Positions 29,154 to 40,747 are shown, numbered from the stretch's first letter. The stretch is DNA of 64,000 nucleotides from Streptomyces litmocidini (GCF_014649755.1 NZ_BMTQ01000005.1:124001-188000); one strand, 5' to 3'. Translations and numbers: made by a program. The notes: generated from the letters alone by a model not told the origin.

Positions 29154-30365
29154 TCAGTCCTCCAGTGCGGCGAGGCCGGGAAGCGTCTTGCCCTCGAGGT
29201 ATTCGAGGGAGGCGCCGCCGCCGGTCGAAATGTGGCCGAATGCCTTCTCGTCGAAGCCCAGGGTGCGGACGGCCGCGGCGGAGTCGCCACCGCCGACCAC
29301 CGTGAAGGCCGGGGAGTCGACGAGCGCCTGGGCGACGGCCTTGGTGCCCTCGGCGTAGTCGGGGTGCTCGAAGACGCCCATCGGACCGTTCCAGAAGACG
29401 GTGGCCGCGTCGGAGAGCTTCGAGGCGTAGAGCTTACGGGTCTCCGGACCGATGTCCAGGCCCTCCTGGTCCGCCGGGATGGCGTCCGCGGCGACCGTGG
29501 TCGGGTTGGCCGGAGCCTTGGTCTTCAGGTCCGGGAACTCGGCCGAGACCAGGACGTCGACGGGGAGCACGAACTCCACGCCGCGCTCCTTCGCGCGCTC
29601 CAGGTAGCCCTGGACCGCCGGGATCTGGTCCTCCTGGAGCAGCGAGATGCCGACCTCGTGGCCCTGGGCCTTGAGGAAGGTGTACGCCATGCCGCCGCCG
29701 ATGAGGATGCGGTCGGCCTTCTCCAGGAGGTGGTCGATCACGCCGAGCTTGTCGGAGACCTTGGCGCCGCCGAGCACGACCACGTACGGCCGCCGGACGT
29801 CGTCGGTGAGCTTCCTCAGGACGCCGACCTCGGTGGCGATGAGGTGGCCGGCGTAGTGCGGCAGCTTGCCCGGGAGGTCGAAGACCGAGGCGTGCTTGCG
29901 GTGCACGGCGCCGAAGCCGTCGCCGACGTACAGGTCGGCGAGGGCGGCCAGCTGGTCCGCGAAGGCGCCGCGCTCGGCGTCGTCCTTCGAGGTCTCGCCG
30001 GCGTTGAAGCGGAGGTTCTCGATGACGGCCACCCGGCCGTCGGCGAGGCCCGCGACGGTCTCCCGGGCGGAGTCGCCGACGGTGTCGGTCGCGAAGGCCA
30101 CCTCGGCGCCGAGCAGTTCGCCGAGGCGCGCGGCGGCCGGGGCGAGCGAGAACGCCGGGTCCGGGGCGCCCTTGGGACGGCCCAGGTGCGAGGCGACCAC
30201 GACGCGCGCGCCGGCGTCGGCGAGCGCCTTGACCGTGGGGACGACGGCGCGGATGCGGCCGTCGTCGGTGATCTTGGTGCCTTCGAGCGGCACGTTGAGG
30301 TCAGCGCGCACGAACACGCGCTTGCCCGCGACGCCGGCTTCGAGAAGCTCGTCGATCGTCTTCAT
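29154..30365 (-). CDS. pgk: phosphoglycerate kinase
   Basis: ATP-forming glycolytic enzyme, 403 residues. The N-terminal [13 protein letters not shown] signature and the C-terminal nucleotide site [16 protein letters not shown] are present, with [14 protein letters not shown] between. Follows gap after a 112-base spacer containing a composite hairpin, which may set the gap:pgk ratio. Confidence 0.96.
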   Translation of the reverse strand: MKTIDELLEAGVAGKRVFVRADLNVPLEGTKITDDGRIRAVVPTVKALADAGARVVVASHLGRPKGAPDPAFSLAPAAARLGELLGAEVAFATDTVGDSARETVAGLADGRVAVIENLRFNAGETSKDDAERGAFADQLAALADLYVGDGFGAVHRKHASVFDLPGKLPHYAGHLIATEVGVLRKLTDDVRRPYVVVLGGAKVSDKLGVIDHLLEKADRILIGGGMAYTFLKAQGHEVGISLLQEDQIPAVQGYLERAKERGVEFVLPVDVLVSAEFPDLKTKAPANPTTVAADAIPADQEGLDIGPETRKLYASKLSDAATVFWNGPMGVFEHPDYAEGTKAVAQALVDSPAFTVVGGGDSAAAVRTLGFDEKAFGHISTGGGASLEYLEGKTLPGLAALED

Positions 30366-30404
30366 CTGTTAACAGACTCCTTGGTACGCGGTGGAGCACA
30401 CAAA

Positions 30405-30444
30405 CAGGGCTCGCACAGCGCGGCATTGCGCTGCCCGAGCCCTG
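30405..30444 (-). terminator. composite hairpin between gap and pgk
   Basis: CAGGGCTCG (30405-30413) pairs with CGAGCCCTG (30436-30444), and CAGCGC/GCGCTG (30416-30421, 30428-30433) extends the stem inside. It sits in the gap-pgk spacer, so it is likely a partial terminator or an mRNA-processing/stability element. There may also be a pgk promoter downstream of it. Confidence 0.55.
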
Positions 30445-30477
30445 CTCACATCGAAAACCTGCCCTGAACCCTAGTGC

Positions 30478-31503
<1,026 letters not shown>

Positions 31504-31645
31504 TTAGGTACGCCGGTGTGCTCGACGCCGGCGAGATGTGTGTTCTTGGGATGTCCCCGACCGCTTACGACCCTACCTCTCCCACCGCCGGCGAGTGACA
31601 TCCTGCACATCCGGATGAGCCCGGAAAGTATGGAAAAACGGCCGA

Positions 31646-31675
31646 CGGCCCGCCCCTACCACCGGGTACGGGCCG
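31646..31675. terminator. hairpin downstream of the M14 peptidase gene
   Basis: CGGCCCG (31646-31652) and CGGGCCG (31669-31675) form a 7-bp stem with a 16-base loop about 30 bases past the peptidase stop on the minus strand. Confidence 0.4.
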
Positions 31676-31705
31676 CCTTGGGACCTTTGTCCCCGCTACT
31701 CTCCG

Positions 31706-34657
31706 TCAGCGCCGGAGCGCCTCCAGGGCGCGGCCGACGATCCGGGCGCGCTCCGCCGCGCCGGGCACGTGCTCCAGGCCGTAGCCGAGGAGGACGGTGT
31801 CACGCGTGGTGACCGCCGCCCGGGAGTGGAAGAGCGCCGCGGAACGCGTCCAGTCGGAGGCGTTGCCGGGGCTGCCGGCCGGGGCCCCGGGGGTGGACCA
31901 GGCGCCGAGGGAGGTCTCGAAGCCCTCCGTCTCGGTCGTGGCGCCGGTGACGAGCCGGGTGTCGTCGACGAAGGCGCCCGTCCCGCCCGTACTGGGGTCG
32001 GAGACGTACGAGATCGAGAGCTCGACCTTCTTGCCCGCCCAGGCGCTCAGGTCGACGGAGGCCTGCCGCCAGCCGTTGGAGGGGCCGGTGAAGGCGTTCC
32101 AGGAGCCGGTGGTGCCGGTGGGCGCGCAGCCGTCCTCGCCGACGGTGAGGTAGTGGGAGAGGAAGGGGTGGCCGCGGACGTAGTAGCCGTCGCCGCAGTC
32201 GGCCGGGGGCCGGGCGGAGGTGCCGCCGCCCAGGTCGGGCAGCGTCGTCCAGTCGTCCTGGCCGACGGTGTGGGCCTCGACGACGAGGTTGTCGTAACCG
32301 GGCTCGGTGTCGTAGCTGACCTGGAAGTCCAGGCGGGGCCGCGACGCGGCGGCGACGCCGGTGAGGTCGACGGTCCTGGCGAGCCGGGCCCAGGTGTCGT
32401 CGGCGTGCTTGACGGCCGCGAAGCCCGATCCCTCGGCGGGCTCGAAGGGGGTGCGGATGCCCGGGTAGTCGCCCGCGGAGGCACTGCTCGCGAACTGCGG
32501 GAACTCCTCCGGCTCCAGGGTGTCCGAAGTGACGGTGTACGCGCCCGCGTCGTCCAGCGGGTTGTCGGCGGCGGCGCCGAGGGTCGCGCCGACGCCCGCG
32601 AAGGCGCCCGTGCCGGCGAAGGCGGGCGGGTTCTTGAGGCCCGCGCGGTGGTAGGCGCCGAGGTAGTACTGGGCGAAGTCGTTGGTCTCGGCCGGGCCGA
32701 CCTCGGTGGGTCCGCCGGACTTCTCTCCGGCGTTGACCAGTTTGCCGCCCTCGTTGAGGTAGGCGCGGACGGCGAGCTGGGCGGCGCCGGAGGGGCGCTC
32801 GGCGCCGGTGTACCAGACGACGGTGCGGAAGTGGGAGAGCACCCCGAGGGCGTCCGGGGCGCCCTGGGCGGCGACGTCCCAGACGGCGGCCCCGCGGCCG
32901 TTGTCGGCGAGCGCCTTCACGTAGGCGTCGGCGTGCCGGGCGGCGGTGGTGCCGCCCTCGTCGGCGAGGACGAGCACGTCGCCGCGGGGACGCTCGGCCA
33001 CCTCGTAGGTGAAGGGGGCGGAGGAGGTGGCGCGGCCCTCGCGGGTGCGGGCGGTGAACCGGACCTCGACGGAGTCGCCGGGGCGGGCTCCCCCGACCTC
33101 GGCGCGGTACTCGTCGAAGTAGAGGTTGTCGTCCCCTCCGTAGGTCTCGCCGCCCTTCCAGGCCTCCAGCTTCTCGCTGTGGGGGCGGCCGCCGTTGATC
33201 CGGTACGTGAGGGTCTTGCCGCGCAGCGACTTGCGCGCGGTGACGGCGACCTGCTGCTTCCGGCCCCGGGCGTAGGAGGTGGTGAAGGTCTTCGGGGTGA
33301 GGTCGGGGGCGTCGATGCCGACCGGGGAGACGGGCCGGTCCGGGTGGGCGGCGGTCTCGGCGACGGCGAGCGCGAAGGGGACGTTCTTGGCGAACTCGGC
33401 CTGGATCAGCTTCTCGTCGTCCGGGAAGGTGAAGGCGGAGGCACAGTCGGCCGGGTTCCAGGCGTCGTTCGGGTCGACGCGGGAGGCGGTGGCGCAGGTC
33501 GACATCTCCGGGGTGAACATCTGCATCCCGTTGACGTTGGCGGCGTGTCCGTCCGCCTCGCCGTTGGTGATGTACAGCTCCGAGGAGACCTGCGGGCGGT
33601 AGCCGGGCACGGCGGGCTTCTGCGGGGTGCCGGCGAGGGCCTTGAGGGCCACGTCGTCGGGGGTGTCGGTGGCGACCTGCCAGCCGACGCCGTACAGCAG
33701 GAGCTGGGAGGCCGAGTGGTAGTTGACGCCGTACGCGAAGCCGATGCGCTTCTGGAAGGCGTCCAGGGCCCTCGTCTCGGGCTCCGACATGGGGCCCTTG
33801 CCGCGGAAGGTCTCGTCGGCCGGGTCGGAGGACGAACCCTCGTTGTCGTAGCCCCACTTGTAGGCGAAGTTGCGGTTGAGGTCGACGCCGTCGCCGGGGC
33901 CGAGCTTCCCGTCCCCGTCGTTGTCGCGGAGGTTCTTCCGCCACTGGCGGTGGGCGGGGTCGGCGTGCGTGTAGTCGTAGCCGTCCGGGTTGGCGGAGAG
34001 CACGAACCACAGCTCGGTGGAGTCGACGATCCGGGTGATCCGCTCGTCCTTGCCGTAGCGGTCGAGGTAGTGGTGCATCAGCCGCCGGGTCATCTCGGGG
34101 GTGATCCACTCGCGCGCGTGCTGGTTGGACATGTACAGCGTGGCGGGCTTCGAGCCGTCCTCGGTCTTCCGCGCGCCCTTGGTCAGCTTGAGGGCGAGGA
34201 TGTCCTGACCCCTGAGGGTCCTGCCGATGGAGACGACCTTGGTCAGACCGGGGTTGGCCCGTGCGGTGTCCAGGATCTCCTGCTTGAGGCCGTTCGGCCC
34301 GCCGTACGGGCGGAAGACGCCGTCGCCGGCGGCGACGACCCGCTTCGCCGCCGGGGCGGTGAGGTGGTGCTCGGCGATCTCGACGCCCTGGCCGCGCAGC
34401 TGCCCGGCCTGCCGGCCGGTGAGGAAGAGCTCGACCGTGGCGGAACCCTTCGCCGGGACCTGCTCGGTGAGTTCACGGGCGTCGGCACCGGCCTCCAGGA
34501 GCAGCGGGACCTGCTCCCGGGTGACCTCGGCCCGCCACACGGAGAGGGCGTCGCCGCCGTCCCGGTCGTTCGGCCGTGCCCCTGCGTCGGGTGCCGCCGC
34601 CACTCCCGCGATCAGCAGTGAAGCCGCGGCGAGGATCGATCTCGCTCTGCGTCTCAT
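31706..34657 (-). CDS. secreted M14 zinc carboxypeptidase with C-terminal immune-inhibitor-A-like domain
   Basis: 983 residues, exported. A signal peptide spans about 1-28 (MRRRARSILAAASLLIAGVA then APDAGA). A propeptide runs to about 115. The M14 domain follows, with zinc ligands His180 and Glu183 (NQHAREWITPEM), DLNRNFAYKWG, the third ligand in VNYHSASQLLLY, and the catalytic Glu in MQMFTPEMSTC. The C-terminal 400 residues hold Ig-like and jelly-roll segments with NAFTGPSNGWRQASVDLSAWAGKKVELSISYVSDPS, as in immune inhibitor A-like peptidases. A TTGACA hexamer at 34739-34734 lies upstream. Likely digests extracellular protein; exact specificity unknown. Confidence 0.9.
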   Translation of the reverse strand: MRRRARSILAAASLLIAGVAAAPDAGARPNDRDGGDALSVWRAEVTREQVPLLLEAGADARELTEQVPAKGSATVELFLTGRQAGQLRGQGVEIAEHHLTAPAAKRVVAAGDGVFRPYGGPNGLKQEILDTARANPGLTKVVSIGRTLRGQDILALKLTKGARKTEDGSKPATLYMSNQHAREWITPEMTRRLMHHYLDRYGKDERITRIVDSTELWFVLSANPDGYDYTHADPAHRQWRKNLRDNDGDGKLGPGDGVDLNRNFAYKWGYDNEGSSSDPADETFRGKGPMSEPETRALDAFQKRIGFAYGVNYHSASQLLLYGVGWQVATDTPDDVALKALAGTPQKPAVPGYRPQVSSELYITNGEADGHAANVNGMQMFTPEMSTCATASRVDPNDAWNPADCASAFTFPDDEKLIQAEFAKNVPFALAVAETAAHPDRPVSPVGIDAPDLTPKTFTTSYARGRKQQVAVTARKSLRGKTLTYRINGGRPHSEKLEAWKGGETYGGDDNLYFDEYRAEVGGARPGDSVEVRFTARTREGRATSSAPFTYEVAERPRGDVLVLADEGGTTAARHADAYVKALADNGRGAAVWDVAAQGAPDALGVLSHFRTVVWYTGAERPSGAAQLAVRAYLNEGGKLVNAGEKSGGPTEVGPAETNDFAQYYLGAYHRAGLKNPPAFAGTGAFAGVGATLGAAADNPLDDAGAYTVTSDTLEPEEFPQFASSASAGDYPGIRTPFEPAEGSGFAAVKHADDTWARLARTVDLTGVAAASRPRLDFQVSYDTEPGYDNLVVEAHTVGQDDWTTLPDLGGGTSARPPADCGDGYYVRGHPFLSHYLTVGEDGCAPTGTTGSWNAFTGPSNGWRQASVDLSAWAGKKVELSISYVSDPSTGGTGAFVDDTRLVTGATTETEGFETSLGAWSTPGAPAGSPGNASDWTRSAALFHSRAAVTTRDTVLLGYGLEHVPGAAERARIVGRALEALRR

Positions 34658-34750
34658 GTGCCCCCCTTGCCGTTGTCTGCCTCGAAGGTGAACAGACGCC
34701 AGGCTCTTGGGCGCTCATGGGACTGTCAAGGGTGCCTCGCGGGGCGTACG

Positions 34751-34786
34751 AAAAAGCTGCCGGTGCCTCAGAAAGGCACCGGCAGC
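34751..34786 (-). terminator. whiA operon terminator with U-tract
   Basis: GCTGCCGGTGCC (34756-34767) pairs perfectly with GGCACCGGCAGC (34775-34786). On the minus strand the hairpin is followed by TTTTT (34755-34751), a rare textbook intrinsic terminator for this genome, ending the uvrC-rapZ-yvcK-whiA unit. Confidence 0.85.
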
Positions 34787-34885
34787 GCGGAGTTCGGGGC
34801 TCCGCACGAGCTCCTCGTACGGGTTCGCCGTGGGGGCCCGTCGTACGGGCTCGCCGTGCGGGGCTCCGTGGGCCGGCGGATCCGG

Positions 34886-35875
34886 TCAGCCGACGAGGCT
34901 GTCGTCGAGCTCCTCCGTCAGGTTGGACTCGGTCCCCGGGATGCCCAGGTCCTGCGCCCGCTTGTCGGCCATCGCGAGCAGCCGGCGGATCCGGCCGGCC
35001 ACCGCGTCCTTGGTCAGCGGCGGATCGGCGAGCGCGCCCAGCTCCTCCAGGGAGGCCTGCTTGTGCTCCATGCGGAGCCGGCCCGCGGCGGCGAGGTGCT
35101 CGGGCACCTCCTCGCCGAGGATCTCCAGGGCGCGCTGCACCCGGGCGCCGGCGGCGACGGCGGCGCGGGCCGAGCGGCGCAGGTTGGCGTCGTCGAAGTT
35201 GGCCAGGCGGTTGGCGGTGGCGCGGACCTCGCGCCGCATCCGCCGCTCCTCCCAGGCGAGCACCGACTCGTGCGCGCCGAGCCGGGTGAGGAGGGCGCCG
35301 ATGGCGTCGCCGTCGCGGACGACGACCCGGTCCACGCCCCGGACCTCGCGGGCCTTCGCCGCGATGGAGAGCCGGCGGGCCGCGCCGACCAGGGCGAGGG
35401 CGGCCTCCGGTCCCGGGCAGGTCACCTCCAGGGAGGAGGAGCGGCCGGGCTCGGTCAGCGAGCCGTGCGCGAGGAACGCGCCGCGCCAGGCGGCCTCGGC
35501 GTCACAGGTGGCCCCGGAGACCACCTGCGGGGGAAGGCCCCGGATGGGGCGGCCGCGGCCGTCCACGAGACCCGTCTGCCGGGCCAGCTGGTCGCCTCCG
35601 GCCACCACCCGGACCACGAAGCGCGAGCCGCGCCGCAGCCCGCCGGGGGCCATCACGATCAGCTCGGAGCTGTGCCCGAAGATCTCCAGGATGTCCCGCT
35701 TGAGGCGGCGGGCCGCCATCGCGGTGTCGAGCTCCGCCTCGATCACGATGCGCCCGCTCACCAGGTGCAGCCCGCCCGCGAACCGCAGGATCGACGAGAC
35801 CTCTGCCTTCCTGCAGCAGGTCCGGGTGACGGGGAGCCGGGAGATCTCGTCCTTCACCGCTGCCGTCATCGCCAT
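34886..35875 (-). CDS. whiA: sporulation regulator WhiA
   Basis: Controls, with WhiB, the switch from aerial growth to sporulation septation. 329 residues. It has the degenerate LAGLIDADG-homing-endonuclease-like N-terminal domain ([35 protein letters not shown]-type residues replaced) and a C-terminal helix-turn-helix ([26 protein letters not shown]). The ATG at 35875 overlaps the yvcK stop by 10 bases; a second ATG at 35869 would give an ATGA overlap. The uvrC-rapZ-yvcK-whiA order is conserved widely in Gram-positive bacteria. Confidence 0.96.
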
Positions 35876-36900
35876 GGGCCGATCCTTCCATGCATCCGAA
35901 AAATACGGTCGTACGCGGCGGCCAACAGCTCCGGGTCATGCTTGGCGGAGCCGTCGGGCCCGGCCACCGGTGCCAGCTCGACCGCGGCGCCGAGCCGCTT
36001 GGCGGCATCGACGAGGGGTTCCCTCGCTGGCACGTCGGGCACGGCGGCCTCGTCGGCCAGCACCACGTCCAGGGCGAGTTTAGGGGCGTGTCGTCCCAAA
36101 ACCTCCAAATGACGCTGCGGGGAGAAGCCCTCGGTTTCTCCGGGCTGCGGCGCGAGGTTCAGCGAGAGCACCTTCCGGGCCTTCGTCTCGACCAGGGCGT
36201 CGAGGAGCTCGGGGACCAGGAGGTGCGGGATCACCGAGGAGAACCAGGAGCCGGGACCGAGGACCACCCAGTCCGCGTCCAGGACCGCCGCGACCGCCTC
36301 GGGCACGGCCGGCGGGTCGTTCGGCACGAGGTGCACGGACTGCACCTCGCCGGGGGTGAGCGCCACGGTCGCCTGGCCGCACACCGTGTCCACGTCGTCC
36401 GGCCGCTCCGGATCGTGGCCCCTGACCAGGGCCTGGAGCTCCAGGGGCACGGCGGACATGGGCAGCACCCGGCCCTGGGCGCCGAGCAGCCTGCCGACCA
36501 GGTCGAGGGCCTGCACGGGGTCGCCGAGCTGCTCCCAGAGGGCGACGATCAGCAGATTGCCCACGGCGTGGCCGTTGATCTCGCCCTTGGACTGGAAGCG
36601 GTGCTGGATCACCCGGGCCCAGGTCTGGCCCCAGTCGTCGTCGCCGCAGAGCGCGGCGAGCGCCTTGCGGAGGTCGCCCGGGGGCAGCACGCCGAGCTCC
36701 TCCCGGAGCCGTCCGCTGGAGCCCCCGTCGTCGGCGACGGTGACGACGGCGGTGAGGTCGCCGGTGATCCGGCGGAGCGCGGCGAGGGACGCCGACAGGC
36801 CCATGCCGCCGCCGAGCGCGACCACCTTGGGCTGGGCGCCGCGCCTGCGGAGCGTACGCCGCACCGCGAGGGTGGAGGCACGCCGACGGTACGGCTTCAC
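35866..36900 (-). CDS. yvcK: UDP-GlcNAc-binding YvcK/CofD-like protein
   Basis: 344 residues from a GTG that overlaps the rapZ stop (GTGA). Rossmann-like start [21 protein letters not shown], then [19 protein letters not shown] and [16 protein letters not shown], all typical of YvcK. In Bacillus and relatives it is needed for growth on gluconeogenic carbon and for cell-wall homeostasis; no CofD transferase role is expected. Placed in the conserved rapZ-yvcK-whiA cluster. Confidence 0.93.
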
Positions 36901-37859
36901 TCGCGCCCCATGTCCCGGTGGACGACGACGGTCTCGACCCCTTCGGAGGCGAGGCGGGCGGCGAGACGCTCGGCGGTGGCCACGGAGCGGTGCTTGCCGC
37001 CCGTGCAGCCCACGGCGATGGTCACGTACCGCTTGCCCTCGCGGCGGTAGCCCGCGGCGATCAGCTGGAGGAGCTCCGTGTAGCGGTCGAGGAACTCCTT
37101 GGCGCCCGGCTGGTTGTAGACGTAGTTCGACACCTCCTCGTTGAGGCCGGTGAAGGGGCGCAGCTCGGGGACCCAGTGCGGGTTCGGCAGGAAGCGCATG
37201 TCGACGACGAGGTCGGCGTCGACGGGCAGGCCGTACTTGAAGCCGAAGGACATCACGGTGGCCCGCAGCTCGGGCTCCTCGTCGCCGGCGAACTGGGCGT
37301 CCATCTTGGCGCGCAGCTCGTGGACGTTGAGGCTGGAGGTGTCGATCACCAGGTCGGCGTCGCCGCGCAGCTCGCGCAGCAGGTCGCGCTCGGCGGCGAT
37401 GCCGTCGGTGATGCGGCCGTCGCCCTGGAGCGGGTGCGGCCTGCGGACCGACTCGAAGCGCCGGACCAGGGCCTCGTCGGAGGACTCCAGGAAGACGATC
37501 CGGCGGGTGACCTGCTTGGCGTCCAGGTCGGCGAGGGACTCCCTGAGGTTGTCGAAGAACTGCCGGCCGCGGACGTCCACGACGACGGCGATCCGGGCGA
37601 CGTTGCCCTGGGAGCGGGCGCCGAGCTCCACCATGGTGGGGATCAGCGCGGGCGGCAGGTTGTCCACGACGAACCAGCCGAGGTCCTCCAGACACTTCGC
37701 CGCGGTGGACCGGCCCGCCCCGGACATGCCGGAGATGATCACCAGCTCGGGAATGGCCGCCTCGGCGCCGCTGTCGCCGGGGGTCTCCTTCGTGCCCGTA
37801 CTCACGTGTCCTGCTCCGTCTTCTCGGTCGTGCTCGTCGTGCGCGTGGCGCTCGGTCAT
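36897..37859 (-). CDS. rapZ: RapZ/YvcJ-family P-loop nucleotide-binding protein
   Basis: 320 residues. Walker [10 protein letters not shown] lies at about 44-52, Walker B region [16 protein letters not shown] follows, and the C-terminal RapZ domain has [37 protein letters not shown] and [11 protein letters not shown]. In E. coli RapZ is an RNase E adaptor for GlmZ, a role not shown in actinobacteria. The ATG overlaps the uvrC stop (ATGA). The first 35 residues are hydrophilic and poorly conserved, so a later start is possible. Confidence 0.92.
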   Translation of the reverse strand: MTERHAHDEHDREDGAGHVSTGTKETPGDSGAEAAIPELVIISGMSGAGRSTAAKCLEDLGWFVVDNLPPALIPTMVELGARSQGNVARIAVVVDVRGRQFFDNLRESLADLDAKQVTRRIVFLESSDEALVRRFESVRRPHPLQGDGRITDGIAAERDLLRELRGDADLVIDTSSLNVHELRAKMDAQFAGDEEPELRATVMSFGFKYGLPVDADLVVDMRFLPNPHWVPELRPFTGLNEEVSNYVYNQPGAKEFLDRYTELLQLIAAGYRREGKRYVTIAVGCTGGKHRSVATAERLAARLASEGVETVVVHRDMGRE

Positions 37860-39853
37860 GCGGTGGTGCCCCCGTCGTCTTCCATGATCTCTCCTGTGGC
37901 CGTGTTCACGGCGGGTGCGGCGGGGGCCGCCTGGGCCAGGGCCACGGCGACCGCCTCCGCGGTCTTCCGGCCGAAGCCGGGGACCTCACAGATCTGCTCG
38001 ATTGTCGCCTGCTTCAGCCGCTTCACCGAGCCGAAATGCTTGATCAAGGCCTGTTTGCGGGACTCGCCGAGGCCGGGGACGGCGTCGAGCGGGCTGCTCC
38101 GGAGACGTTTGGTCCGCTTGGACCGCTGGTAGCGGATCGCGAAGTCGTGAGCCGTGTCACGCACCCGCTGGAGCAGATAGAGGCCCTCGCTGGAGCGGGG
38201 CAGCACCACCGGGTCGTCGTCGCCGGGCAGCCAGACCTCCTCCAGGCGCTTGGCGAGGCCGCAGACCGCGACGTCGTCGATGCCGAGCTCGTCGAGGGCG
38301 CGACGGGCCGCGGCGACCTGCGGCTGCCCGCCGTCGACGACGACGAGCTGCGGCGGGTACGCGAAGCGCCTGGGCCGCCCGTCGTCCTCGGCGGGGACCT
38401 CGCCGCCGACGGGAACCTCGCCGTCTCCGGCCGGGCCCCACTCCCCCGTACGGTCCTTCTCCGCCAGATAGCGCTTGAAGCGGCGCGTGATCACCTCGTG
38501 CATGGACCGGACGTCGTCCTGTCCCTCGAAGCCCTTGATCTGGAAGCGGCGGTACTCGCTCTTGCGGGGCAGCCCGTCCTCGAAGACGACCATCGAGGCG
38601 ACGACGTCCTCGCCCTGGAGGTGCGAGATGTCGAAGCACTCGATCCGCAGCGGCGCCGAGTCCAGGTCCAGGGCCTCGGCGATCTCCTCCAGCGCCCGGG
38701 AGCGGGTGGTGAGATCGGCGGCCCGCTTGGTCTTGTGCAGCACGAGCGCCTGCTGGGCGTTGCGCGCGACCGTCGCCATGAGGTCCTTCTTGTCGCCGCG
38801 CTGCGGGACGCGCAGCGAGACGAGGGACCCGCGGCGGCCGGAGAGCCAGGCGGAGACGGCCTCCGCGTCCTCGGGGAGCGCCGGGACCAGGACCTCCTTG
38901 GGGACCGCTTCGCCGCTCTCCTCGCCGTACAGCTGCTGGAGGGCGTGCTCCACGAGCCCGGCCGTGTCGACGGCCTCGACCTTGTCCGTGACCCAGCCGC
39001 GCTGGCCCCGGACGCGACCGCCGCGCACGTGGAAGATCTGCACCGCGGCCTCCAGCTCGTCCTCGGCGAGGGCGATCAGATCGGCGTCGGTGGCGTCGGC
39101 GAGGACGACCGCGTTCTTCTCCATGGCCCGGCGCAGGGCCCCTATGTCGTCGCGGAGCCGGGCGGCCTTCTCGTACTCCATGTCCTCGGCCGCGATCGCC
39201 ATCTGCTTCTCGAGCCGGCGGATGTACGTGCCGGTGCGGCCGGCCATGAAGTCGCAGAAGTCCTCGGCCAGTTCGCGGTGCTCCTCGGGCGCGACCCGGC
39301 CGACGCAGGGCGCCGAGCACTTGCCGATGTAGCCGAGGAGGCAGGGCCGTCCGGCGGAGGCGGCGTTGCGGAACACGCCGGCCGAGCACGTCCGCACCGG
39401 AAACACCCGCAGCATCAGGTCGACGGTCTCGCGGATCGCCCACGCGTGCGCGTACGGCCCGAAGTAGCGCACGCCCTTCTTCTTGTGGCCGCGCATGACC
39501 TGGACGCGCGGGAACTCCTCGTCCATCGTCACCGCGAGGTACGGATAGCTCTTGTCGTCCCGGTACTTCACGTTGAACCGGGGATCGAACTCCTTGATCC
39601 AGGAGTACTCCAGCTGCAGCGCCTCGACCTCGGTGGACACCACCGTCCACTCCACGGAGGCGGCCGTCGTCACCATGGTGGCCGTGCGCGGGTGCAGGCT
39701 CGTGAGCGGCTGGAAGTAGTTCGCCAGCCGCTGACGCAGGGACTTCGCCTTCCCCACGTAGATCACCCGGCGGTGCTCGTCGCGGAACTTGTAGACCCCC
39801 GGGGAGTCGGGGATCTGACCCGGCTTGGGGCGGTAGCTGGAGGGGTCTGCCAT
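37856..39853 (-). CDS. uvrC: excinuclease ABC subunit UvrC
   Basis: Makes both incisions in nucleotide excision repair. 665 residues. The GIY-YIG nuclease domain starts at about 18 ([27 protein letters not shown]), the Cys region is [16 protein letters not shown], the UVR motif lies near 210-240, the RNase H-like C-terminal nuclease has [22 protein letters not shown], and helix-hairpin-helix repeats end it. The ATG at 39853 is fixed by a promoter whose -10 box ends 7 bases upstream (leaderless); longer upstream codons cover that promoter. First gene of the unit ending in whiA. Confidence 0.96.
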   Translation of the reverse strand: MADPSSYRPKPGQIPDSPGVYKFRDEHRRVIYVGKAKSLRQRLANYFQPLTSLHPRTATMVTTAASVEWTVVSTEVEALQLEYSWIKEFDPRFNVKYRDDKSYPYLAVTMDEEFPRVQVMRGHKKKGVRYFGPYAHAWAIRETVDLMLRVFPVRTCSAGVFRNAASAGRPCLLGYIGKCSAPCVGRVAPEEHRELAEDFCDFMAGRTGTYIRRLEKQMAIAAEDMEYEKAARLRDDIGALRRAMEKNAVVLADATDADLIALAEDELEAAVQIFHVRGGRVRGQRGWVTDKVEAVDTAGLVEHALQQLYGEESGEAVPKEVLVPALPEDAEAVSAWLSGRRGSLVSLRVPQRGDKKDLMATVARNAQQALVLHKTKRAADLTTRSRALEEIAEALDLDSAPLRIECFDISHLQGEDVVASMVVFEDGLPRKSEYRRFQIKGFEGQDDVRSMHEVITRRFKRYLAEKDRTGEWGPAGDGEVPVGGEVPAEDDGRPRRFAYPPQLVVVDGGQPQVAAARRALDELGIDDVAVCGLAKRLEEVWLPGDDDPVVLPRSSEGLYLLQRVRDTAHDFAIRYQRSKRTKRLRSSPLDAVPGLGESRKQALIKHFGSVKRLKQATIEQICEVPGFGRKTAEAVAVALAQAAPAAPAVNTATGEIMEDDGGTTA

Positions 39854-39860
39854 GCTCACC

Positions 39861-39883
39861 ACCCTACTGGCGCCCACCGACAC
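39861..39883 (-). promoter_or_regulatory. uvrC DNA-damage-type promoter (PafBC/RecA-NDp motif)
   Basis: On the minus strand GTGTCGGTG (39883-39875), 8 bases, TAGGGT (39866-39861), 7 bases, ATG. The mycobacterial RecA-independent damage promoter consensus is TTGTCRGTG-N8-TANNNT; only the first base differs. The same arrangement precedes uvrB and ogt in this window. Confidence 0.75.
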
Positions 39884-40129
39884 CCCACTCCGCCGAACCG
39901 CCCCGCGAACACCCGCCCGCCGAGCCGCCGCTCCCACCGCGCAGGGCCCGCACCGGCCGTGCGGCGCCCCGCCCGCCGACGCGCCGCCGAGCGAGCCCGC
40001 ACCCGGCCGGACGGCGCCCCTTCCGCACCCCCCGTGTGGGCGATCGTCCCGCTGGGGCGCCCGCAGCAGGTGCGGGTGCGGTGGGCGCGGAGTGGGAGCC
40101 GGGCGCGGGGCCGTGGGATTCCGGGCCGC

Positions 40130-40564
40130 TCAGGCCCGCGGCGCCTCGGGCCCGGCCACCAGCTTGCCGTTCTCGACGCGGATCGGGACCTCGGGGAGCG
40201 GGACGGTGGCGGGACCGTGGATCGCCTCGCCGGTCGTGACGTCGAAGCGGCTGCCGTGGCAGGGACAGTTGCCCTCGTTCTCCTCGACCTTGTCGAGGAC
40301 GCAGCCGGCGTGGGTGCACTGGGCGCTGAAGGCCTTGTACCGCCCCTTGGCCGGGCAGCTCACGACGAGCCGCTGCTCGCGGTAGAGCTTGGAACCGCCG
40401 ACCGGCACCTCGTCCGGGGCGCCGAGCGGGACCGGCGCGGTCGGGGTCGGGGTCTGGGCGTGGCCGAGCTTGGAGTCGGTGGAGCAGGCGGCGACTCCCA
40501 GCCCGGCGGCTCCGGCGAGCGCCGCGCCTTTCAGTACGGTGCGGCGGCTGGACTGGCCGGACAT
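40130..40564 (-). CDS. Tat-exported Rieske [2Fe-2S] lipoprotein-like protein
   Basis: 144 residues. A twin-arginine signal (SSRRTVLKGAALAGAAGLGVAAC) ends in a possible lipobox Cys near residue 27, followed by a Thr/Pro linker. The Rieske domain has both ligand pairs: CTHAGCVLDKVEENEGNCPCHGSRFD. Probably attached to the outer face of the membrane and part of an electron-transfer chain; partner not identifiable here. The frame is open upstream to 41089 but only as antisense of the uvrA 3' end, so I start at the ATG before SGQSSRRT. Confidence 0.88.
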   Translation of the reverse strand: MSGQSSRRTVLKGAALAGAAGLGVAACSTDSKLGHAQTPTPTAPVPLGAPDEVPVGGSKLYREQRLVVSCPAKGRYKAFSAQCTHAGCVLDKVEENEGNCPCHGSRFDVTTGEAIHGPATVPLPEVPIRVENGKLVAGPEAPRA

Positions 40565-40707
40565 GTGCGCTCCACGGTGAGATCGGGGACAAGACACCCA
40601 GGGGTGACCGAACCGACGATACCGGCGGCCTCCCGGGGCCCGACGCCGGGGGCTGAGACCTGGCGCGGGGGCCCGGCGCCGGGGTCCGGGACCCGAGGCC
40701 TGGCACG

Positions 40708-40747
40708 GCCCCGACGCCGAGAGGCGGGCCCCGACGCCGAGAGGCGG
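40708..40747. repeat. 20-bp tandem duplication, two copies
   Basis: GCCCCGACGCCGAGAGGCGG occurs twice back to back (40708-40727, 40728-40747) in the GC-rich spacer between uvrA and the Rieske gene. Simple repeat; no function visible. Confidence 0.7.

Noticed and set aside
27555..30467. 970-codon plus-strand open frame over rbpA, secG, tpiA and pgk
   Set aside because: Crosses a strong terminator and four conserved genes on the other strand; low-complexity translation and no start signals.
31769..34621. 950-codon plus-strand open frame over the M14 peptidase
   Set aside because: A mirror of the peptidase gene with repetitive Gly/Val/Glu translation; the peptidase has signal peptide and zinc motifs.
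39854..40129. Short plus-strand frames between uvrC and the Rieske gene
   Set aside because: Arg/Pro/Ala-only translations, no ribosome sites, and the region is occupied by the uvrC promoter and a GC-rich spacer.
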